Below the pieces are notes generated by a model, which saw only the letters and a program-made list of their open reading frames with translations, searched no databases and was not told the DNA's origin. From Clostridium algidicarnis DSM 15099 (GTDB lineage: Bacteria; Bacillota; Clostridia; Clostridiales; Clostridiaceae): a stretch of 64,000 nucleotides of DNA. The stretch lies in assembly GCF_002934235.1 (NCBI RefSeq), contig NZ_PTIS01000002.1, positions 204,390 to 268,389 on the forward strand, given 5' to 3'. Below are positions 19,051 to 32,065 of the stretch, piece after piece. Within the stretch, counting starts at the first letter, position 1; every line of letters begins with the position of its first letter. The translations under genes were made by a program, and so were the position numbers.

Positions 19051-20592
19051 GTGGAAAAAGTTGTTGAAATGAAGGGTATAACTAAAGTATTTCCAGGTGT
19101 AATTGCTAATGAAGATGTTGATTTTGACTTAAACAAAGGAGAAATCCACGTTTTACTAGGAGAAAATGGAGCTGGAAAGACAACTTTGATGAATGTTCTT
19201 TATGGACTGTATGCGCAAGAAGCAGGAGATATATTTATAAAAGGAAATAAAGTAAGCATAAAGAATCCAAAAGAAGCCATAGATTTAGGTATAGGAATGG
19301 TTCATCAACATTTTATGCTAGTTCATAACTTTACAGTAGCTCAAAACATGATATTAGGTAACGAACCTAAAAAAGGATTAAATTTAGACATAAATAAAGC
19401 TGTATCCGATACTAAAGCGCTTTCACAAAAATATGGCTTTAATATAGACCCTGAAGCTATAATAGAAGACATGACAGTGGGACAACAGCAAAAGGTGGAA
19501 ATATTGAAGGCTCTTTACAGAGGAGCAGAAATTCTTATACTAGATGAACCTACAGCAGTTCTTACTCCACAGGAAATCATAGAATTAGGAGTAATCCTAA
19601 AAAACCTTGTAAAAGAGGGCAAATCCATAATACTTATTACTCATAAATTAAAAGAAGTTATGATTATGAGTGATAGAGTAACTATTATTCGAAGAGGTAA
19701 GCTTATTGGCGTTATAGAAACAAAACAAACTAACATAGATGAACTTGCTGAAATGATGGTAGGTAGAAAAGTAAACTTAAAAGTAGAAAAAAATGATATA
19801 AAATTTGGAGAATCAGTTTTAAAGATAGAAGATCTTAAGGTTTTGGATCATAGAAAAATACCAGCAGTTAAAGGTGTTAATTTAGAGGTTAGACGAGGAG
19901 AAATACTAGCTATAGCGGGAGTAGATGGTAATGGACAGACTGAGCTTATAGAAGCTATAGCAGGGCTTAGAAAGCCACTTAGTGGCAAGATTGTGTTAAA
20001 CGGTAAAGATATAACAGGTAAGACTTCAAAAGATGCCATAGAAGCAGGATTAGGACATATAGCAGAAGATAGGCATAAAAGAGGACTTATATTAAATTAC
20101 TCTCTATATGAAAATTCTATACTTGGTGTTCATTATAAAGCACCTTTTGCAAAAGGCATTATGATGAATTATAAAGAAATTAAAGATTATACAAAAAGAC
20201 TAATTAAAAACTATGATATTAGAACCCCTAATGAAGATGTAACTGCATCATCACTATCGGGTGGAAATCAACAAAAAATAGTTATAGCAAGGGAAATTGA
20301 AAAAAACCCAGAACTACTTATAGCAGCTCAACCTACAAGAGGATTAGATGTAGGAGCTATAGAGTATATTCATAAAAGATTAGTTGAAGAAAGGGATAAT
20401 AATAGAGCAGTACTTTTAGTATCCTTAGAGCTAGATGAAGTACTTTCTCTTGCAGATAGAATAGCTGTTATCTATGATGGCCAAATAGTTGATATCTTAG
20501 ATGTAAAAGATGCTACGGAACAAAAGCTAGGCATATTAATGGCTGGTGGCACATTAAAGAAAGAAGTGAAGGGAGGAGAAAGTCATGAATAA
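19051..20592 (+). CDS. Nucleoside ABC transporter ATP-binding protein
   Basis: Duplicated ATPase of 513 residues (YufO/NupO-like; RbsA architecture). The first domain has Walker A GENGAGKTT and Walker B ILDEPTAVLTP. The second has the degenerate GVDGNGQTE that is normal in this family, signature SGGNQQK and IAAQPTRGLD. GTG 19051 follows AGGAAGGAGAGG. Its last codons overlap the first permease gene. Confidence 0.93.
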   Translation: MEKVVEMKGITKVFPGVIANEDVDFDLNKGEIHVLLGENGAGKTTLMNVLYGLYAQEAGDIFIKGNKVSIKNPKEAIDLGIGMVHQHFMLVHNFTVAQNMILGNEPKKGLNLDINKAVSDTKALSQKYGFNIDPEAIIEDMTVGQQQKVEILKALYRGAEILILDEPTAVLTPQEIIELGVILKNLVKEGKSIILITHKLKEVMIMSDRVTIIRRGKLIGVIETKQTNIDELAEMMVGRKVNLKVEKNDIKFGESVLKIEDLKVLDHRKIPAVKGVNLEVRRGEILAIAGVDGNGQTELIEAIAGLRKPLSGKIVLNGKDITGKTSKDAIEAGLGHIAEDRHKRGLILNYSLYENSILGVHYKAPFAKGIMMNYKEIKDYTKRLIKNYDIRTPNEDVTASSLSGGNQQKIVIAREIEKNPELLIAAQPTRGLDVGAIEYIHKRLVEERDNNRAVLLVSLELDEVLSLADRIAVIYDGQIVDILDVKDATEQKLGILMAGGTLKKEVKGGESHE

Positions 20593-21670
20593 TCCTAAAA
20601 AAGAGAAAAAAGAATTACCAGGATTTGTAAGAGAATTTTCCATTTCAGCTTTTTCAATTATTGTTGCTTTATTTATTTCTATTTTCTTTGTAATGCTAGC
20701 ATTAAATACAGGATTTGCTGAATCAACTAAAACACTTTTTTCATCTATTTGGGCAGGAAGCTTTGGATCAAGGTCACAGTTAATAGAAACTTTAGTATTT
20801 ACTACACCACTTATATTTACAGGTCTTGCTCACGCTATAGCATTTAAGACAGGATTATTTAATATAGGTGTTGAAGGTCAATTTATAATTGGAATGATGA
20901 CAGCTACTATGGTAGGCCTTATACCTGGAATACCAAAAGGTATACATATCTTATTAATACTTATAGTTGGTATTGTTTCAGGAGGATTCTGGGCAGCAAT
21001 ACCTGGATATTTAAAAGCTAAGATTGGAACTAATGAAGTTGTAAACACTATAATGATGAACTTTATTGCTATGAACTTAGCAAATTATTTTACTATGGGT
21101 GTATTTCATAAACCAGATAGTGCATCTACTTTTCCAATTAAGGAAAGTGCTTATCTTACAAGATTTTTGGGAGATAATTATAGATTAAATACAGGGATAT
21201 TTATAGCAATATTACTAGCAGTATTAATATATATTCTATTTTGGAAGACAACTATAGGATATGAAATACGTGCTGTAGGTCTTAATCCATTTGCAGCAGA
21301 GTATGGTGGAATAAGCATAAAGAAAAATATAATACTTGCTATGGCAATTTCAGGAGCAGTTGCAGGACTTGGTGGGGCAATTCACATAGCAGGAGTGCAA
21401 CATCAATCAGTTCAATTATTTGCCTTTCCAAACTTTGGAATGGATGGTATAGCTGTAGCTTTAGTTGCTAAGAGTAATCCAATAGGAGTTATTTTTTCAG
21501 CCTTATTATTTGGTGCTTTGAATTTAAGTTCTGGTACATTAATGCTTTATGGAATACCTAAAACTATATCTGCATTAGTTCAAGGAATAGTAATATTATT
21601 TATAGCGGCTGAATACATCTTTAAATGGATTTCTGAAAAGAGAAAAAAGGAGGCCATTGTAAATGAGTAA
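20585..21670 (+). CDS. Nucleoside ABC transporter permease 1
   Basis: Integral membrane permease of 361 residues (YufP/NupP-like, branched-chain/monosaccharide permease superfamily) with about 8-10 hydrophobic helices. GVEGQFIIG and the EIRAVGLNPFAAEYGGI cytoplasmic loop contacting the ATPase are typical. It overlaps the ATPase gene by 8 nt and the next permease by 8 nt, indicating coupled translation. Confidence 0.92.
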   Translation: MNNPKKEKKELPGFVREFSISAFSIIVALFISIFFVMLALNTGFAESTKTLFSSIWAGSFGSRSQLIETLVFTTPLIFTGLAHAIAFKTGLFNIGVEGQFIIGMMTATMVGLIPGIPKGIHILLILIVGIVSGGFWAAIPGYLKAKIGTNEVVNTIMMNFIAMNLANYFTMGVFHKPDSASTFPIKESAYLTRFLGDNYRLNTGIFIAILLAVLIYILFWKTTIGYEIRAVGLNPFAAEYGGISIKKNIILAMAISGAVAGLGGAIHIAGVQHQSVQLFAFPNFGMDGIAVALVAKSNPIGVIFSALLFGALNLSSGTLMLYGIPKTISALVQGIVILFIAAEYIFKWISEKRKKEAIVNE

Positions 21671-22598
21671 TATGTTGTTTTTAACGATTATTGGTATAAT
21701 ATCTGCTACATTAAGATTAGCAACACCTCTTATATTTGCAAGTTTAGGTGGAATTTTCTCTGAAAAATCTGGAGTTGTAAATATAGCATTAGAGGGTATA
21801 ATGACAGCGGGAGCCTTCTTTGCAGTACTTGGATCTTATCTTACAGGGAATCCTTGGATTGGAGTAATATGTGCCATAGTAGGTGGAATGTTTTTTGCAG
21901 CAATACATGCTTATTTAAGTATTCACCTTATGGCAGATCAAGTTATATCAGGTGTTGGAATTAACGTATTCGCACCAGCATTGGTAGGATACCTTGTATA
22001 TAAGTTCTTTGGGACACCTTCACAAACAAGTACAGTAACAGCACTTCCATATCCATCTGCAGCTTTTGCTAAAGTGCCATTAATAGGACCTCTTTTAGCA
22101 GAGTTAAACTGGTTTGTTTGGATTGCGTTAATATTAGTTTTTGTATCACAATATGTAATATATAAAACACCACTAGGTTTAAGGATAAGAGCTGTTGGAG
22201 AACATCCAAAGGCAGCAGATACATTAGGGATAAGTGTATACAAGGTACGTTATTTATCTGTATTACTATCAGGTGTATTAGGTGGACTTGGTGGAGCTAC
22301 ATTATCTATAGGAATCATGAACCTTTATAGAGAGAACATGGTAAGTGGTAGAGGATTTATAGCTCTTGCAGCTATGATATTTGGTAATTGGAAACCTAAA
22401 AATGCTATGCTTGCATGTATGCTATTTGGGTTTGCTGAAACCTTACAATTATATGCAAAGAGTTTTGGCTGGAGCATTCCAGGAGAATTTTATGCAGCCT
22501 TCCCATATTTATTAACAATGATAATGCTTGCGGGATTTGTTGGAAAAACTCAAGCACCACTAGCAGACGGAGTTCCATACAAAAAAGGTGAGAGATAA
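21663..22598 (+). CDS. Nucleoside ABC transporter permease 2
   Basis: Second permease (311 residues; YufQ/NupQ-like), hydrophobic throughout, with KSGVVNIALEGIMTAGAFF near the start and LRIRAVGEHPKAADTLGI as the coupling loop. Start ATG after AAAGGAGG, inside the previous gene. It completes a binding protein-ATPase-permease-permease importer, probably scavenging purine nucleosides. Confidence 0.92.
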   Translation: MSNMLFLTIIGIISATLRLATPLIFASLGGIFSEKSGVVNIALEGIMTAGAFFAVLGSYLTGNPWIGVICAIVGGMFFAAIHAYLSIHLMADQVISGVGINVFAPALVGYLVYKFFGTPSQTSTVTALPYPSAAFAKVPLIGPLLAELNWFVWIALILVFVSQYVIYKTPLGLRIRAVGEHPKAADTLGISVYKVRYLSVLLSGVLGGLGGATLSIGIMNLYRENMVSGRGFIALAAMIFGNWKPKNAMLACMLFGFAETLQLYAKSFGWSIPGEFYAAFPYLLTMIMLAGFVGKTQAPLADGVPYKKGER

Positions 22599-22615
22599 AA
22601 AGTTATACAGATACT

Positions 22616-22678
22616 GATTTAAGGCATTTTCAAAAACACTAACCAGTAGGGTGGCGTTTTTGGAAATGCCTAAATTTA
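22616..22678 (+). terminator. Long imperfect hairpin after the nucleoside transporter operon
   Basis: TTTAAGGCATTTtCAAAAAC pairs with GTTTTTGgAAATGCCTAAA across a GC-containing loop. The T-run is weak (TTTAAATTATAA), so termination is plausible rather than certain. Confidence 0.5.
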
Positions 22679-22765
22679 AATTATAATGAAGTGCTATAAT
22701 TTACAAAACAGTTTGGCATGGTATAATTGTATTAATTAAAATAATAAATAGGGTGATTGAAGAAT

Positions 22766-24139
22766 ATGAAGATGGATTTTAGTTTAAATTTAGCTCAAGA
22801 ACAAAAATTAATAATGACTCAACAAATGCAACTTTCTGTAAAGCTTTTGCAGATGTCTAGTTATGATCTTCAAGAATATATAGAAAATGAGTTTCAAGAA
22901 AATCCTATTTTAGAGGTAGAGTATGAGAACAAAAAACAAGAAGAACAAAAAGATATAATTGAATATAAAGAACTAGTGAAATATTTAGAGTTCGATAATT
23001 ATAGCTCTCAAAATTACAAAAATTATAATGAACATGATGAAATTTCACCTTTTAATTTTATATCCAGTGAAAAGTCATTGAAGGAGTATTTATATGAGCA
23101 AGTATCTGAATTAAATGAAGATGATTACACAAAGGCTATTTGTGAGTATATAATTGAAAGTTTAGATAGCAAAGGCTATTTAAGTTTATCTATTGAAGAT
23201 ATAGCAAAAGAACTTAAGATAAGCATAGATACTTTTAATGATGCCTTAAAAATAGTTCAAAACTTTGAGCCGGATGGTATAGGAGCTAGAAACTTAAAAG
23301 AATGTCTTAAAATTCAAATGAGAAAAAAACATTTCTTGGATGACAACATATGTAAGATTGTGGATGAACATTTACAAGACTTATCGGAAAATAAATATCA
23401 AAACATTGCAAAAGCATTAAATATTACTGTAAAAGAGGCTCAAACTTATGGTGATAAGATAAAAACATTAGAGCCTAAACCTTCAAGAGGATTTTTCACG
23501 GGAGAAGAAGTTAAATATGTATCTCCAGATGCCTATATTAGAAAAGTTGATGATAAATATTATATTGAGATGAATGAAAGTTTGATGCCAAGACTTTCTA
23601 TAAATTCATTATATAAAGATATATTAAATCAAGAAAAAGATGATGTGGCTACTGAATTTGTAAAGGAAAAAATAAATAGTGCTATGTTTTTAATTAAGAG
23701 TATTGAACAAAGAAAGAGCACTATATATAAAGTAATAGAAAAAATCATAGAGCTTCAATATGATTTTTTTGAGTTTGGCAAAGAGTATTTAAAACCTATG
23801 ACATTAAAACAAATAGCTGAAAGTTTAAACATGCATGAATCAACTATAAGTAGAGCTATAAAGGATAAATACATATATACAAATAAAGGAACTATTAAAC
23901 TTAAAAGTCTTTTTACTACTGGAGTTTATAGCTTAAAAGAAGGAGAAGATATTTCAGTTTTCAATATTAAAAAAGAAATGAAAAGATTAATTGAAAAAGA
24001 AGATAAAAATAAACCACTTTCAGATCAAGTTATTTGTGAAAAATTGAGTGAAAATGGTATGAATATTTCACGTCGTACTGTGGCAAAATATAGAGATGAG
24101 CTACAAATAAAATCTTCAAGTAAAAGAAAAAGGTTTTAA
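22766..24139 (+). CDS. rpoN: RNA polymerase sigma-54 factor
   Basis: Sigma-54 (SigL), 457 residues, which directs RNA polymerase to -24/-12 promoters with enhancer-binding activators. The glutamine-rich activator region LAQEQKLIMTQQMQLSVKLLQM, the core-binding domain, the helix-turn-helix STISRAIKDKY and the RpoN box SRRTVAKYR near the C-terminus are present. An upstream TTG (22757) is in frame, but ATG 22766 has a better distance from AGGGTG. Its position before cggR-gap is an arrangement I associate with clostridia. Confidence 0.94.
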   Translation: MKMDFSLNLAQEQKLIMTQQMQLSVKLLQMSSYDLQEYIENEFQENPILEVEYENKKQEEQKDIIEYKELVKYLEFDNYSSQNYKNYNEHDEISPFNFISSEKSLKEYLYEQVSELNEDDYTKAICEYIIESLDSKGYLSLSIEDIAKELKISIDTFNDALKIVQNFEPDGIGARNLKECLKIQMRKKHFLDDNICKIVDEHLQDLSENKYQNIAKALNITVKEAQTYGDKIKTLEPKPSRGFFTGEEVKYVSPDAYIRKVDDKYYIEMNESLMPRLSINSLYKDILNQEKDDVATEFVKEKINSAMFLIKSIEQRKSTIYKVIEKIIELQYDFFEFGKEYLKPMTLKQIAESLNMHESTISRAIKDKYIYTNKGTIKLKSLFTTGVYSLKEGEDISVFNIKKEMKRLIEKEDKNKPLSDQVICEKLSENGMNISRRTVAKYRDELQIKSSSKRKRF

Positions 24140-24214
24140 CATAAATCTTAAATCTATGCGAGTTAACAATTTGTTAACAACTTTTTTCGAAACATGCTTT
24201 AAAATCTTAAAAAA

Positions 24215-24286
24215 ATGACATATAATAATAGGTATGGGACAGTAAAAAATAAACCGGGACATTTGGTGACCAAGGGGGTGTTTTCT
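24215..24286 (+). promoter_or_regulatory. Probable CggR operator and promoter of the glycolytic operon
   Basis: TATAAT (24221-24226) with TTTAAA 17 nt upstream could be a promoter. Immediately downstream are two GGGACA direct repeats, at 24236-24241 and 24256-24261 (the second as CGGGACATT), resembling the repeated CGGGAC operator of CggR. The block lies just before the cggR ribosome site AAGGGGG, fitting autoregulation. Confidence 0.65.
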
Positions 24287-25318
24287 TTGGAAGAAATTCT
24301 AAAGTTACAACAAAAGATAGTTCCTGAATTAATTGACCTTTTAGAAAAACGATATAATATTTTAAGGACTATATATTATAATCAACCTATTGGAAGAAGA
24401 ATACTTGCCAATAATTTAGAAATAGGGGAGAGAATAGTAAGAACAGAAATAAACTTTTTAAAATCTCAAAACCTTATAGAGATAAATACCCCAGGAATGA
24501 CGGTTACAAAAGAAGGAGAAGAAATAATAGATAAGCTCAAAAATTTTATTCATGAAATAAAAGGGTTATCTGAAATCGAAATTAAAATAAAAGAAACACT
24601 AGGCCTTAAAGATGTAATTATTGTTCCAGGAGATATGGATGAAGACAAGACGGTGATTAAGGAAATTGGTAGAGCAGGAGCAAACTTTTTAAAGTCCACT
24701 CTAAAATCAGGATACACAATAGCCTTAACCGGAGGAAGTACAATAAAAGAAGTAGTAGATAGTTTATCTAAGATAAATAATATAGAAGATGTATTAGTTG
24801 TTCCGGCTAGAGGTGGCATGGGTATAAATGTAGAAACTCAAGCAAATACACTAGCGGCTAATTTATCTAAAAAGGTAAATGGACATTATAAAATGCTTCA
24901 CGTGCCAGATAACATAAGTGACAAAATATTAGAAAGTATATTAAAAGAAAAAGATGTGAAAAATGTTTTAGATAGTATAAAGTCCTCAGATGTTTTAATA
25001 TACGGCATTGGAAAAGCAGAAGAAATGGCATTAAAAAGAGGTATGGAACTTAGTAAGGTAAAATCTATAGTAGATAGTGGTGCAGAAGGAGAAGCCTTTG
25101 GATGTTATTTTGATAAAAAAGGTAAACTTGTATGTTCAACATCAGCTGTTGGTGTAACCTTAAATGATACAAAAAGAATACCTATTGTTATAGCTGTAGC
25201 TGGAGGTTCAAGTAAAGCAGATGCTATCATTTCCACAGAGTTTGGAAATTCTAATAGTACACTTATTACAGATGAGGGTGCTGCTAGAGGGCTTATGGCA
25301 ATAATAAAAGAGCTATAA
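24287..25318 (+). CDS. cggR: Central glycolytic genes regulator (SorC family)
   Basis: Repressor of the triose-phosphate glycolytic genes, 343 residues, whose effector in Bacillus is fructose-1,6-bisphosphate. An N-terminal helix-turn-helix region (GRRILANNLEIGERIVRTEI) is followed by a SorC sugar-binding domain with IALTGGST and VVPARGGMG. An ATG at 24215 is in frame, but the putative promoter/operator lies inside that extension. TTG 24287 sits 9 nt after AAGGGGG and is the better start. gap, pgk, tpiA, gpmI and eno follow in order. Confidence 0.93.
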   Translation: MEEILKLQQKIVPELIDLLEKRYNILRTIYYNQPIGRRILANNLEIGERIVRTEINFLKSQNLIEINTPGMTVTKEGEEIIDKLKNFIHEIKGLSEIEIKIKETLGLKDVIIVPGDMDEDKTVIKEIGRAGANFLKSTLKSGYTIALTGGSTIKEVVDSLSKINNIEDVLVVPARGGMGINVETQANTLAANLSKKVNGHYKMLHVPDNISDKILESILKEKDVKNVLDSIKSSDVLIYGIGKAEEMALKRGMELSKVKSIVDSGAEGEAFGCYFDKKGKLVCSTSAVGVTLNDTKRIPIVIAVAGGSSKADAIISTEFGNSNSTLITDEGAARGLMAIIKEL

Positions 25319-25451
25319 ACTTATTTATACACTTGATTAATAATTTTAAATATAAATTTGAAATTAAAAAATCAATTAAAAGTGTGACTAAAACAACTTA
25401 AAATATCTAATTAAAGTGTATAAATATTTATAATAAATAATCTAAGTATAA

Positions 25452-26480
<1,029 letters not shown>

Positions 26481-26540
26481 TTTTAAAATTTAAATTTTAT
26501 TTTTAATATAAAAAGTAGCTTTAAGGAAGATTTAATAAAT

Positions 26541-26580
26541 GTCTGGTTTTGTAGTTAGTTAAAGCTATAAGGCCAGACTA
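26541..26580 (+). other. Hairpin between gap and pgk
   Basis: GTCTGG(TTTTGTAG) pairs with GCTATAAGGCCAGAC (14 bp including G-U pairs). There is no uninterrupted T-run after it. It could be an mRNA-processing site or weak terminator that favours gap over pgk. Confidence 0.5.
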
Positions 26581-26608
26581 TTTTAATATATAAAAAGAGG
26601 TGAAAGTT

Positions 26609-27802
26609 TTGAAATTTAATAAAAAGACCATAGAAGATATTCAGGTAAAAGGGAAAAAAGTTCTAGTAAGATGTGACTTTAATGTTCCACTTCAAGATGG
26701 AGTTATAACAGATGAAAATAGACTTTTAGGAGCTATGCCTACAATTAAATACTTAGTTAAAAATGGGGCTAAGGTTATATTATGTTCCCATCTTGGAAAA
26801 GCTAAAGGACCAGATCCAACAAAGACTTTAGCACCTGTAGCAAAAAGACTAAGCGAGTTACTAGAAAAAGAAGTGGTATTTGCAGCAGATGATAAGGTTG
26901 TAGGAGAAAATGCTAAAAAAGCTATATCAAAGATGAATGAAGGGGATATAGTTCTTTTAGAAAATACTAGATTTAGGCCTGAAGAAGGTAAAAATGAAGA
27001 TAGCTTTTCAAAGGAATTAGCATCTATTGCTGATATATACGTAAATGATGCATTTGGAACTGCTCATAGAGCTCATTCATCTACAGTAGGAGTTACAAAG
27101 TTTGTTGAAACTTCAGTATGTGGATATCTAATTCAAAAAGAATTAAAGTTTTTAGGAGGCGCTATAGAAAATCCAGAAAGACCTTTTGTAGCAATACTTG
27201 GAGGCGCAAAGGTTTCAGATAAGATAAATGTTATAAATAACTTATTAGATAAGGTAGATACTTTAATAATAGGTGGAGGAATGGCCTTTACTTTCCTAAA
27301 AGCAATGGGATATGAAATAGGAACTTCATTACTTGAAGCGGATAAAGTAGATTATGCAAAAGAAATGATGGAAAAAGCTAAACAAAAGAATGTTAAATTA
27401 TTAATACCTGTAGACAATGTAATAGCAGATAAATTCTCAAAAGATGCAACCCCTATTATAACAAAAGATGAAAATATAACTGAAGGATACATGGGACTTG
27501 ATATTGGACCAAAAACTTCAAAGCTATTTTCAGATGAAATAAAGATGGCAAAGACTGTAATTTGGAATGGACCTATGGGAGTTTTTGAATTTGAAAACTT
27601 TGCAAAAGGAACTGTAGAAGTTGCAAAAGCTATGGCAGAATCTAATGCTGTAACTATAATAGGTGGAGGAGATTCAGCAGCAGCTGTTAATATATTGGGA
27701 TTTGGAGATAAAATGACTCATATATCAACAGGCGGTGGAGCTTCTTTAGAGTTTTTAGAAGGAAAAGAATTACCAGGAATAGTTGCTTTGAGTGACAAGT
27801 AA
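26609..27802 (+). CDS. pgk: Phosphoglycerate kinase
   Basis: ATP-generating glycolytic kinase, 397 residues. [11 protein letters not shown], the [10 protein letters not shown] nucleotide region and the [10 protein letters not shown] loop are visible. An in-frame GTG at 26600 is part of the GAGGTG ribosome site, so TTG 26609 is chosen. Lies between gap and tpiA. Confidence 0.96.
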   Translation: MKFNKKTIEDIQVKGKKVLVRCDFNVPLQDGVITDENRLLGAMPTIKYLVKNGAKVILCSHLGKAKGPDPTKTLAPVAKRLSELLEKEVVFAADDKVVGENAKKAISKMNEGDIVLLENTRFRPEEGKNEDSFSKELASIADIYVNDAFGTAHRAHSSTVGVTKFVETSVCGYLIQKELKFLGGAIENPERPFVAILGGAKVSDKINVINNLLDKVDTLIIGGGMAFTFLKAMGYEIGTSLLEADKVDYAKEMMEKAKQKNVKLLIPVDNVIADKFSKDATPIITKDENITEGYMGLDIGPKTSKLFSDEIKMAKTVIWNGPMGVFEFENFAKGTVEVAKAMAESNAVTIIGGGDSAAAVNILGFGDKMTHISTGGGASLEFLEGKELPGIVALSDK

Positions 27803-27909
27803 TAAGTAATAACTAATAAATGTTATAGAAATTATAAATAATTACCTATATAAATAATATTTAATTCACAAATAATTACCCTAAAAATTAAAAGAAAGAG
27901 GTGTTTTTA

Positions 27910-28656
27910 GTGAGAAAGAAAATTATAGCAGGAAACTGGAAGATGCACTATACAGTGGATGAAGCTGTAAAAACTATAGAAGATTTAAAACCTTTAGTTA
28001 AAAATAGCAAATGTGATGTAGTGGTTTGTGTACCATTTACATCTTTAGATGCAGTATTAAAAGCAGCTAAGGGCAGTAATATAAAGGTTGGAGCTCAAAA
28101 CATGCATTTTGAAGAAAAAGGAGCGTTTACAGGAGAAATATCTCCAGGAATGTTAGAGTCTATGGGAGTAGATTATGTTATAATAGGACATAGTGAAAGA
28201 AGACAATACTTTAATGAAACAGATGAAAGTGTAAATAAGAAGTTAAAAGCTTCATTTAGTCATAATATGATTCCTATACTATGTGTTGGAGAGTCACTAG
28301 CTCAAAGAGAAGCTAATATAACAAATGAAATAATTGGATCTCAAATTAAGTTAGACCTTATGGGTATCTCAAAAGATAAGGTAGAACAAATTGTAATAGC
28401 TTATGAGCCAATCTGGGCTATAGGCACAGGTAAAACAGCTACTTCTGATGAAGCAAATGAAACTATATCACACATAAGAAAAGTTGTAGAAGGATTATAC
28501 GGAAAAGAAGTATCAGATAAAGTAAGAATTCAATACGGTGGTTCAGTTAAGTCATCTACAATAAAAGAGCAAATGGCAAAATCAGATATTGATGGTGCAT
28601 TAGTAGGTGGAGCTAGCCTAGTTTCAACAGAATTCTCTGCCATAGTCAATTATTAA
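27910..28656 (+). CDS. tpiA: Triosephosphate isomerase
   Basis: TIM-barrel isomerase of 248 residues interconverting dihydroxyacetone phosphate and glyceraldehyde 3-phosphate. AGNWKMH, the catalytic His in IIGHSERR, the Glu in [14 protein letters not shown] and the phosphate-binding GGSV are present. GTG 27901 overlaps the AGAGGTG ribosome site; GTG 27910 is the likely start. Confidence 0.96.
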   Translation: MRKKIIAGNWKMHYTVDEAVKTIEDLKPLVKNSKCDVVVCVPFTSLDAVLKAAKGSNIKVGAQNMHFEEKGAFTGEISPGMLESMGVDYVIIGHSERRQYFNETDESVNKKLKASFSHNMIPILCVGESLAQREANITNEIIGSQIKLDLMGISKDKVEQIVIAYEPIWAIGTGKTATSDEANETISHIRKVVEGLYGKEVSDKVRIQYGGSVKSSTIKEQMAKSDIDGALVGGASLVSTEFSAIVNY

Positions 28657-28902
28657 GTATTCCTTTTAGATATATTATCCTAAGCATAGAACTTAAAATT
28701 AGAAAAGATCTTATATTATTTAAGTCTTGTATACTATTTGCAGTTCTATTGTCTTAGGTATACATAAGTAGTATAATAATTACAAAGATAATTGTTATCA
28801 ACTGAATGTCTTTTATATGTTAGAATATAGAATATTACTCTAGTAATTAATTATGAGTTCTAATTATAAAAGAATTATAAATAAAAACGTTGGAGGAATA
28901 TT

Positions 28903-30432
28903 ATGACTAAAAGACCAGTTATGTTAATGATATTAGATGGATTTGGAGCAACAGATAAAGTAGAAGGAAATGCTGTACTTGCAGCAAATAAACCAAATTA
29001 CGACAAGATATGGAGTAGTTATCCACACACATACTTAAATGCTAGTGGACTAGATGTAGGATTACCAGCTGGACAGATGGGTAATTCTGAAGTAGGACAT
29101 TTAAATATAGGATCAGGTAGAATAATCTATCAAGAGCTTACTAAAATTACAAAAGAAATAGAAGAAGGCAAATTTTTCAAAAATGAAGCTTTAAACTTAG
29201 CTATGGATAAGGCAAAGGAAAATAACAGTGCATTACATCTTCTAGGCCTTTTATCAGATGGTGGAGTGCACTCCCATGTAGATCATGTTAAAGCCTTACT
29301 ACAAATGGCAAAAGATAAAGGGTTGACTAAGGTTTACCTACATGCATTTACAGATGGAAGAGACGTACCCCCTACATCAGGCATTGAAGTTATAGCTGAT
29401 ATGGAAAAATATATGAATGAAATAGGACTTGGAAAGATAGCTACTATAAGTGGTAGATATTATGCTATGGATAGAGATAATAGATGGGAAAGAATCCAAT
29501 TAGCTTATAATGCTATGGTACTTGGTGAAGGTGAAAGAGCTACATCTGGAGTTCAATGTGTAGAAAGATCTTATAAGGATAATAAGACAGATGAGTTCAT
29601 ATTACCTTGTGTTATAGAAGAAAATGAGACTCCTGTAGGTAAGATAGAAGACAATGATTCTATAATATTTTTCAACTTTAGGCCAGATAGAGCAAGAGAA
29701 ATAACTAGAGCATTAAATGATAAAGAATTCCAAGGTTTCCCAAGGACAACTTTAAATTTGACTTATGTAACCATGACACAATACGATAAGACACTTGAAG
29801 GGGTAGAAGTTGCATATAAACCAGAAATATATACTAATACTCTTGGAGAATACGTAAGTAAACTTGGGAAAAAGCAACTAAGAATAGCTGAAACTGAAAA
29901 ATATGCACATGTTACATTCTTCTTTAATGGAGGAGTTGAAGCTCCAAATGAAGGCGAAGATAGAGTTTTAGTGTTATCCCCAAAGGTTGCAACTTATGAT
30001 CTACAACCTGAAATGAGTGCTTATGAAGTAACTGAAAAGTTAATAGAAAAAATAGATGAAGATCAATATGATATGATAATATTAAACTTTGCTAATCCAG
30101 ATATGGTAGGTCATACAGGCGTATTTGAAGCTGCTAAAAAAGCCATTGAAGTCATAGATGAATGTTTAGGTAAAATTTCAGATAAGATATTAGAAAAGGA
30201 TGGTTCTCTATTTGTAACTGCTGATCACGGAAATTCAGAACAAATGGTAGAGTATGGAACAAAGAACCCTATGACAGCTCATACAACAAATAAGGTTCCA
30301 TTTATATATATTTCAAATAATGCAACACCTCTTAGAGAAGAGGGAAGACTTTCAGATATAACACCTACAATATTACAAGTAATGGGACTTGAAGCTCCTG
30401 TTGAAATGACAGCTGAATCTTTGATCAAATAA
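28903..30432 (+). CDS. gpmI: 2,3-bisphosphoglycerate-independent phosphoglycerate mutase
   Basis: Manganese-dependent phosphoglycerate mutase, 509 residues, alkaline-phosphatase superfamily. LDGFGATDKVEGNAV (metal site), the phosphoserine region MGNSEVGHLNIGSGR and the C-terminal TADHGNSEQM metal site are all intact. ATG start follows TTGGAGGA. The 246-nt gap before it shows no clear terminator. Confidence 0.96.
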   Translation: MTKRPVMLMILDGFGATDKVEGNAVLAANKPNYDKIWSSYPHTYLNASGLDVGLPAGQMGNSEVGHLNIGSGRIIYQELTKITKEIEEGKFFKNEALNLAMDKAKENNSALHLLGLLSDGGVHSHVDHVKALLQMAKDKGLTKVYLHAFTDGRDVPPTSGIEVIADMEKYMNEIGLGKIATISGRYYAMDRDNRWERIQLAYNAMVLGEGERATSGVQCVERSYKDNKTDEFILPCVIEENETPVGKIEDNDSIIFFNFRPDRAREITRALNDKEFQGFPRTTLNLTYVTMTQYDKTLEGVEVAYKPEIYTNTLGEYVSKLGKKQLRIAETEKYAHVTFFFNGGVEAPNEGEDRVLVLSPKVATYDLQPEMSAYEVTEKLIEKIDEDQYDMIILNFANPDMVGHTGVFEAAKKAIEVIDECLGKISDKILEKDGSLFVTADHGNSEQMVEYGTKNPMTAHTTNKVPFIYISNNATPLREEGRLSDITPTILQVMGLEAPVEMTAESLIK

Positions 30433-30439
30433 TAGATAT

Positions 30440-30486
30440 ATAGCTATAAGGAAGTCATAGGTATTATATATCTTCTTTATAGCAAT
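30440..30486 (+). other. Hairpin between gpmI and eno
   Basis: GCTATAAGGAAG pairs with CTTCTTTATAGC (12 bp, one G-U) around an AT-rich loop; no T-run follows. Likely an mRNA structure or weak attenuator. Confidence 0.45.
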
Positions 30487-30523
30487 AATATAAATAAAGA
30501 CTTAACGATAATAGGAGGTATAA

Positions 30524-31825
<1,302 letters not shown>

Positions 31826-31873
31826 TTTAAATAAAAGTTTTAGCAATAGGTAGTTTAAATAAGACTATTTACC

Positions 31874-31913
31874 TAATAAGCCTACTCTAAAGAAGAGAGT
31901 AGGCTTATTTTTA
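31874..31913 (+). terminator. Rho-independent terminator after eno
   Basis: A perfect 14-bp stem (31875-31888, 31896-31909) around AAAGAAG, running into TTTTT. Confidence 0.92.
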
Positions 31914-32065
31914 AGCTTAATATTGTAAATAGCATATGTTATTCATAGAATAATACAAAAAACATTGCAAATAAAATTAAAAAAGTTGTAAACTTAATTG
32001 TAATATGCTAAAATGACTTTAGTATATTACATATAAAAGGTAATATATTTTAGGAGGGAATTATA

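Noticed and set aside
24162..24180. GTTAACAA/TTGTTAAC dyad as a Rex redox-sensor site
   Set aside because: Half-site spacing does not match TTGTTAAnnnnTTAACAA; left as an unexplained palindrome.
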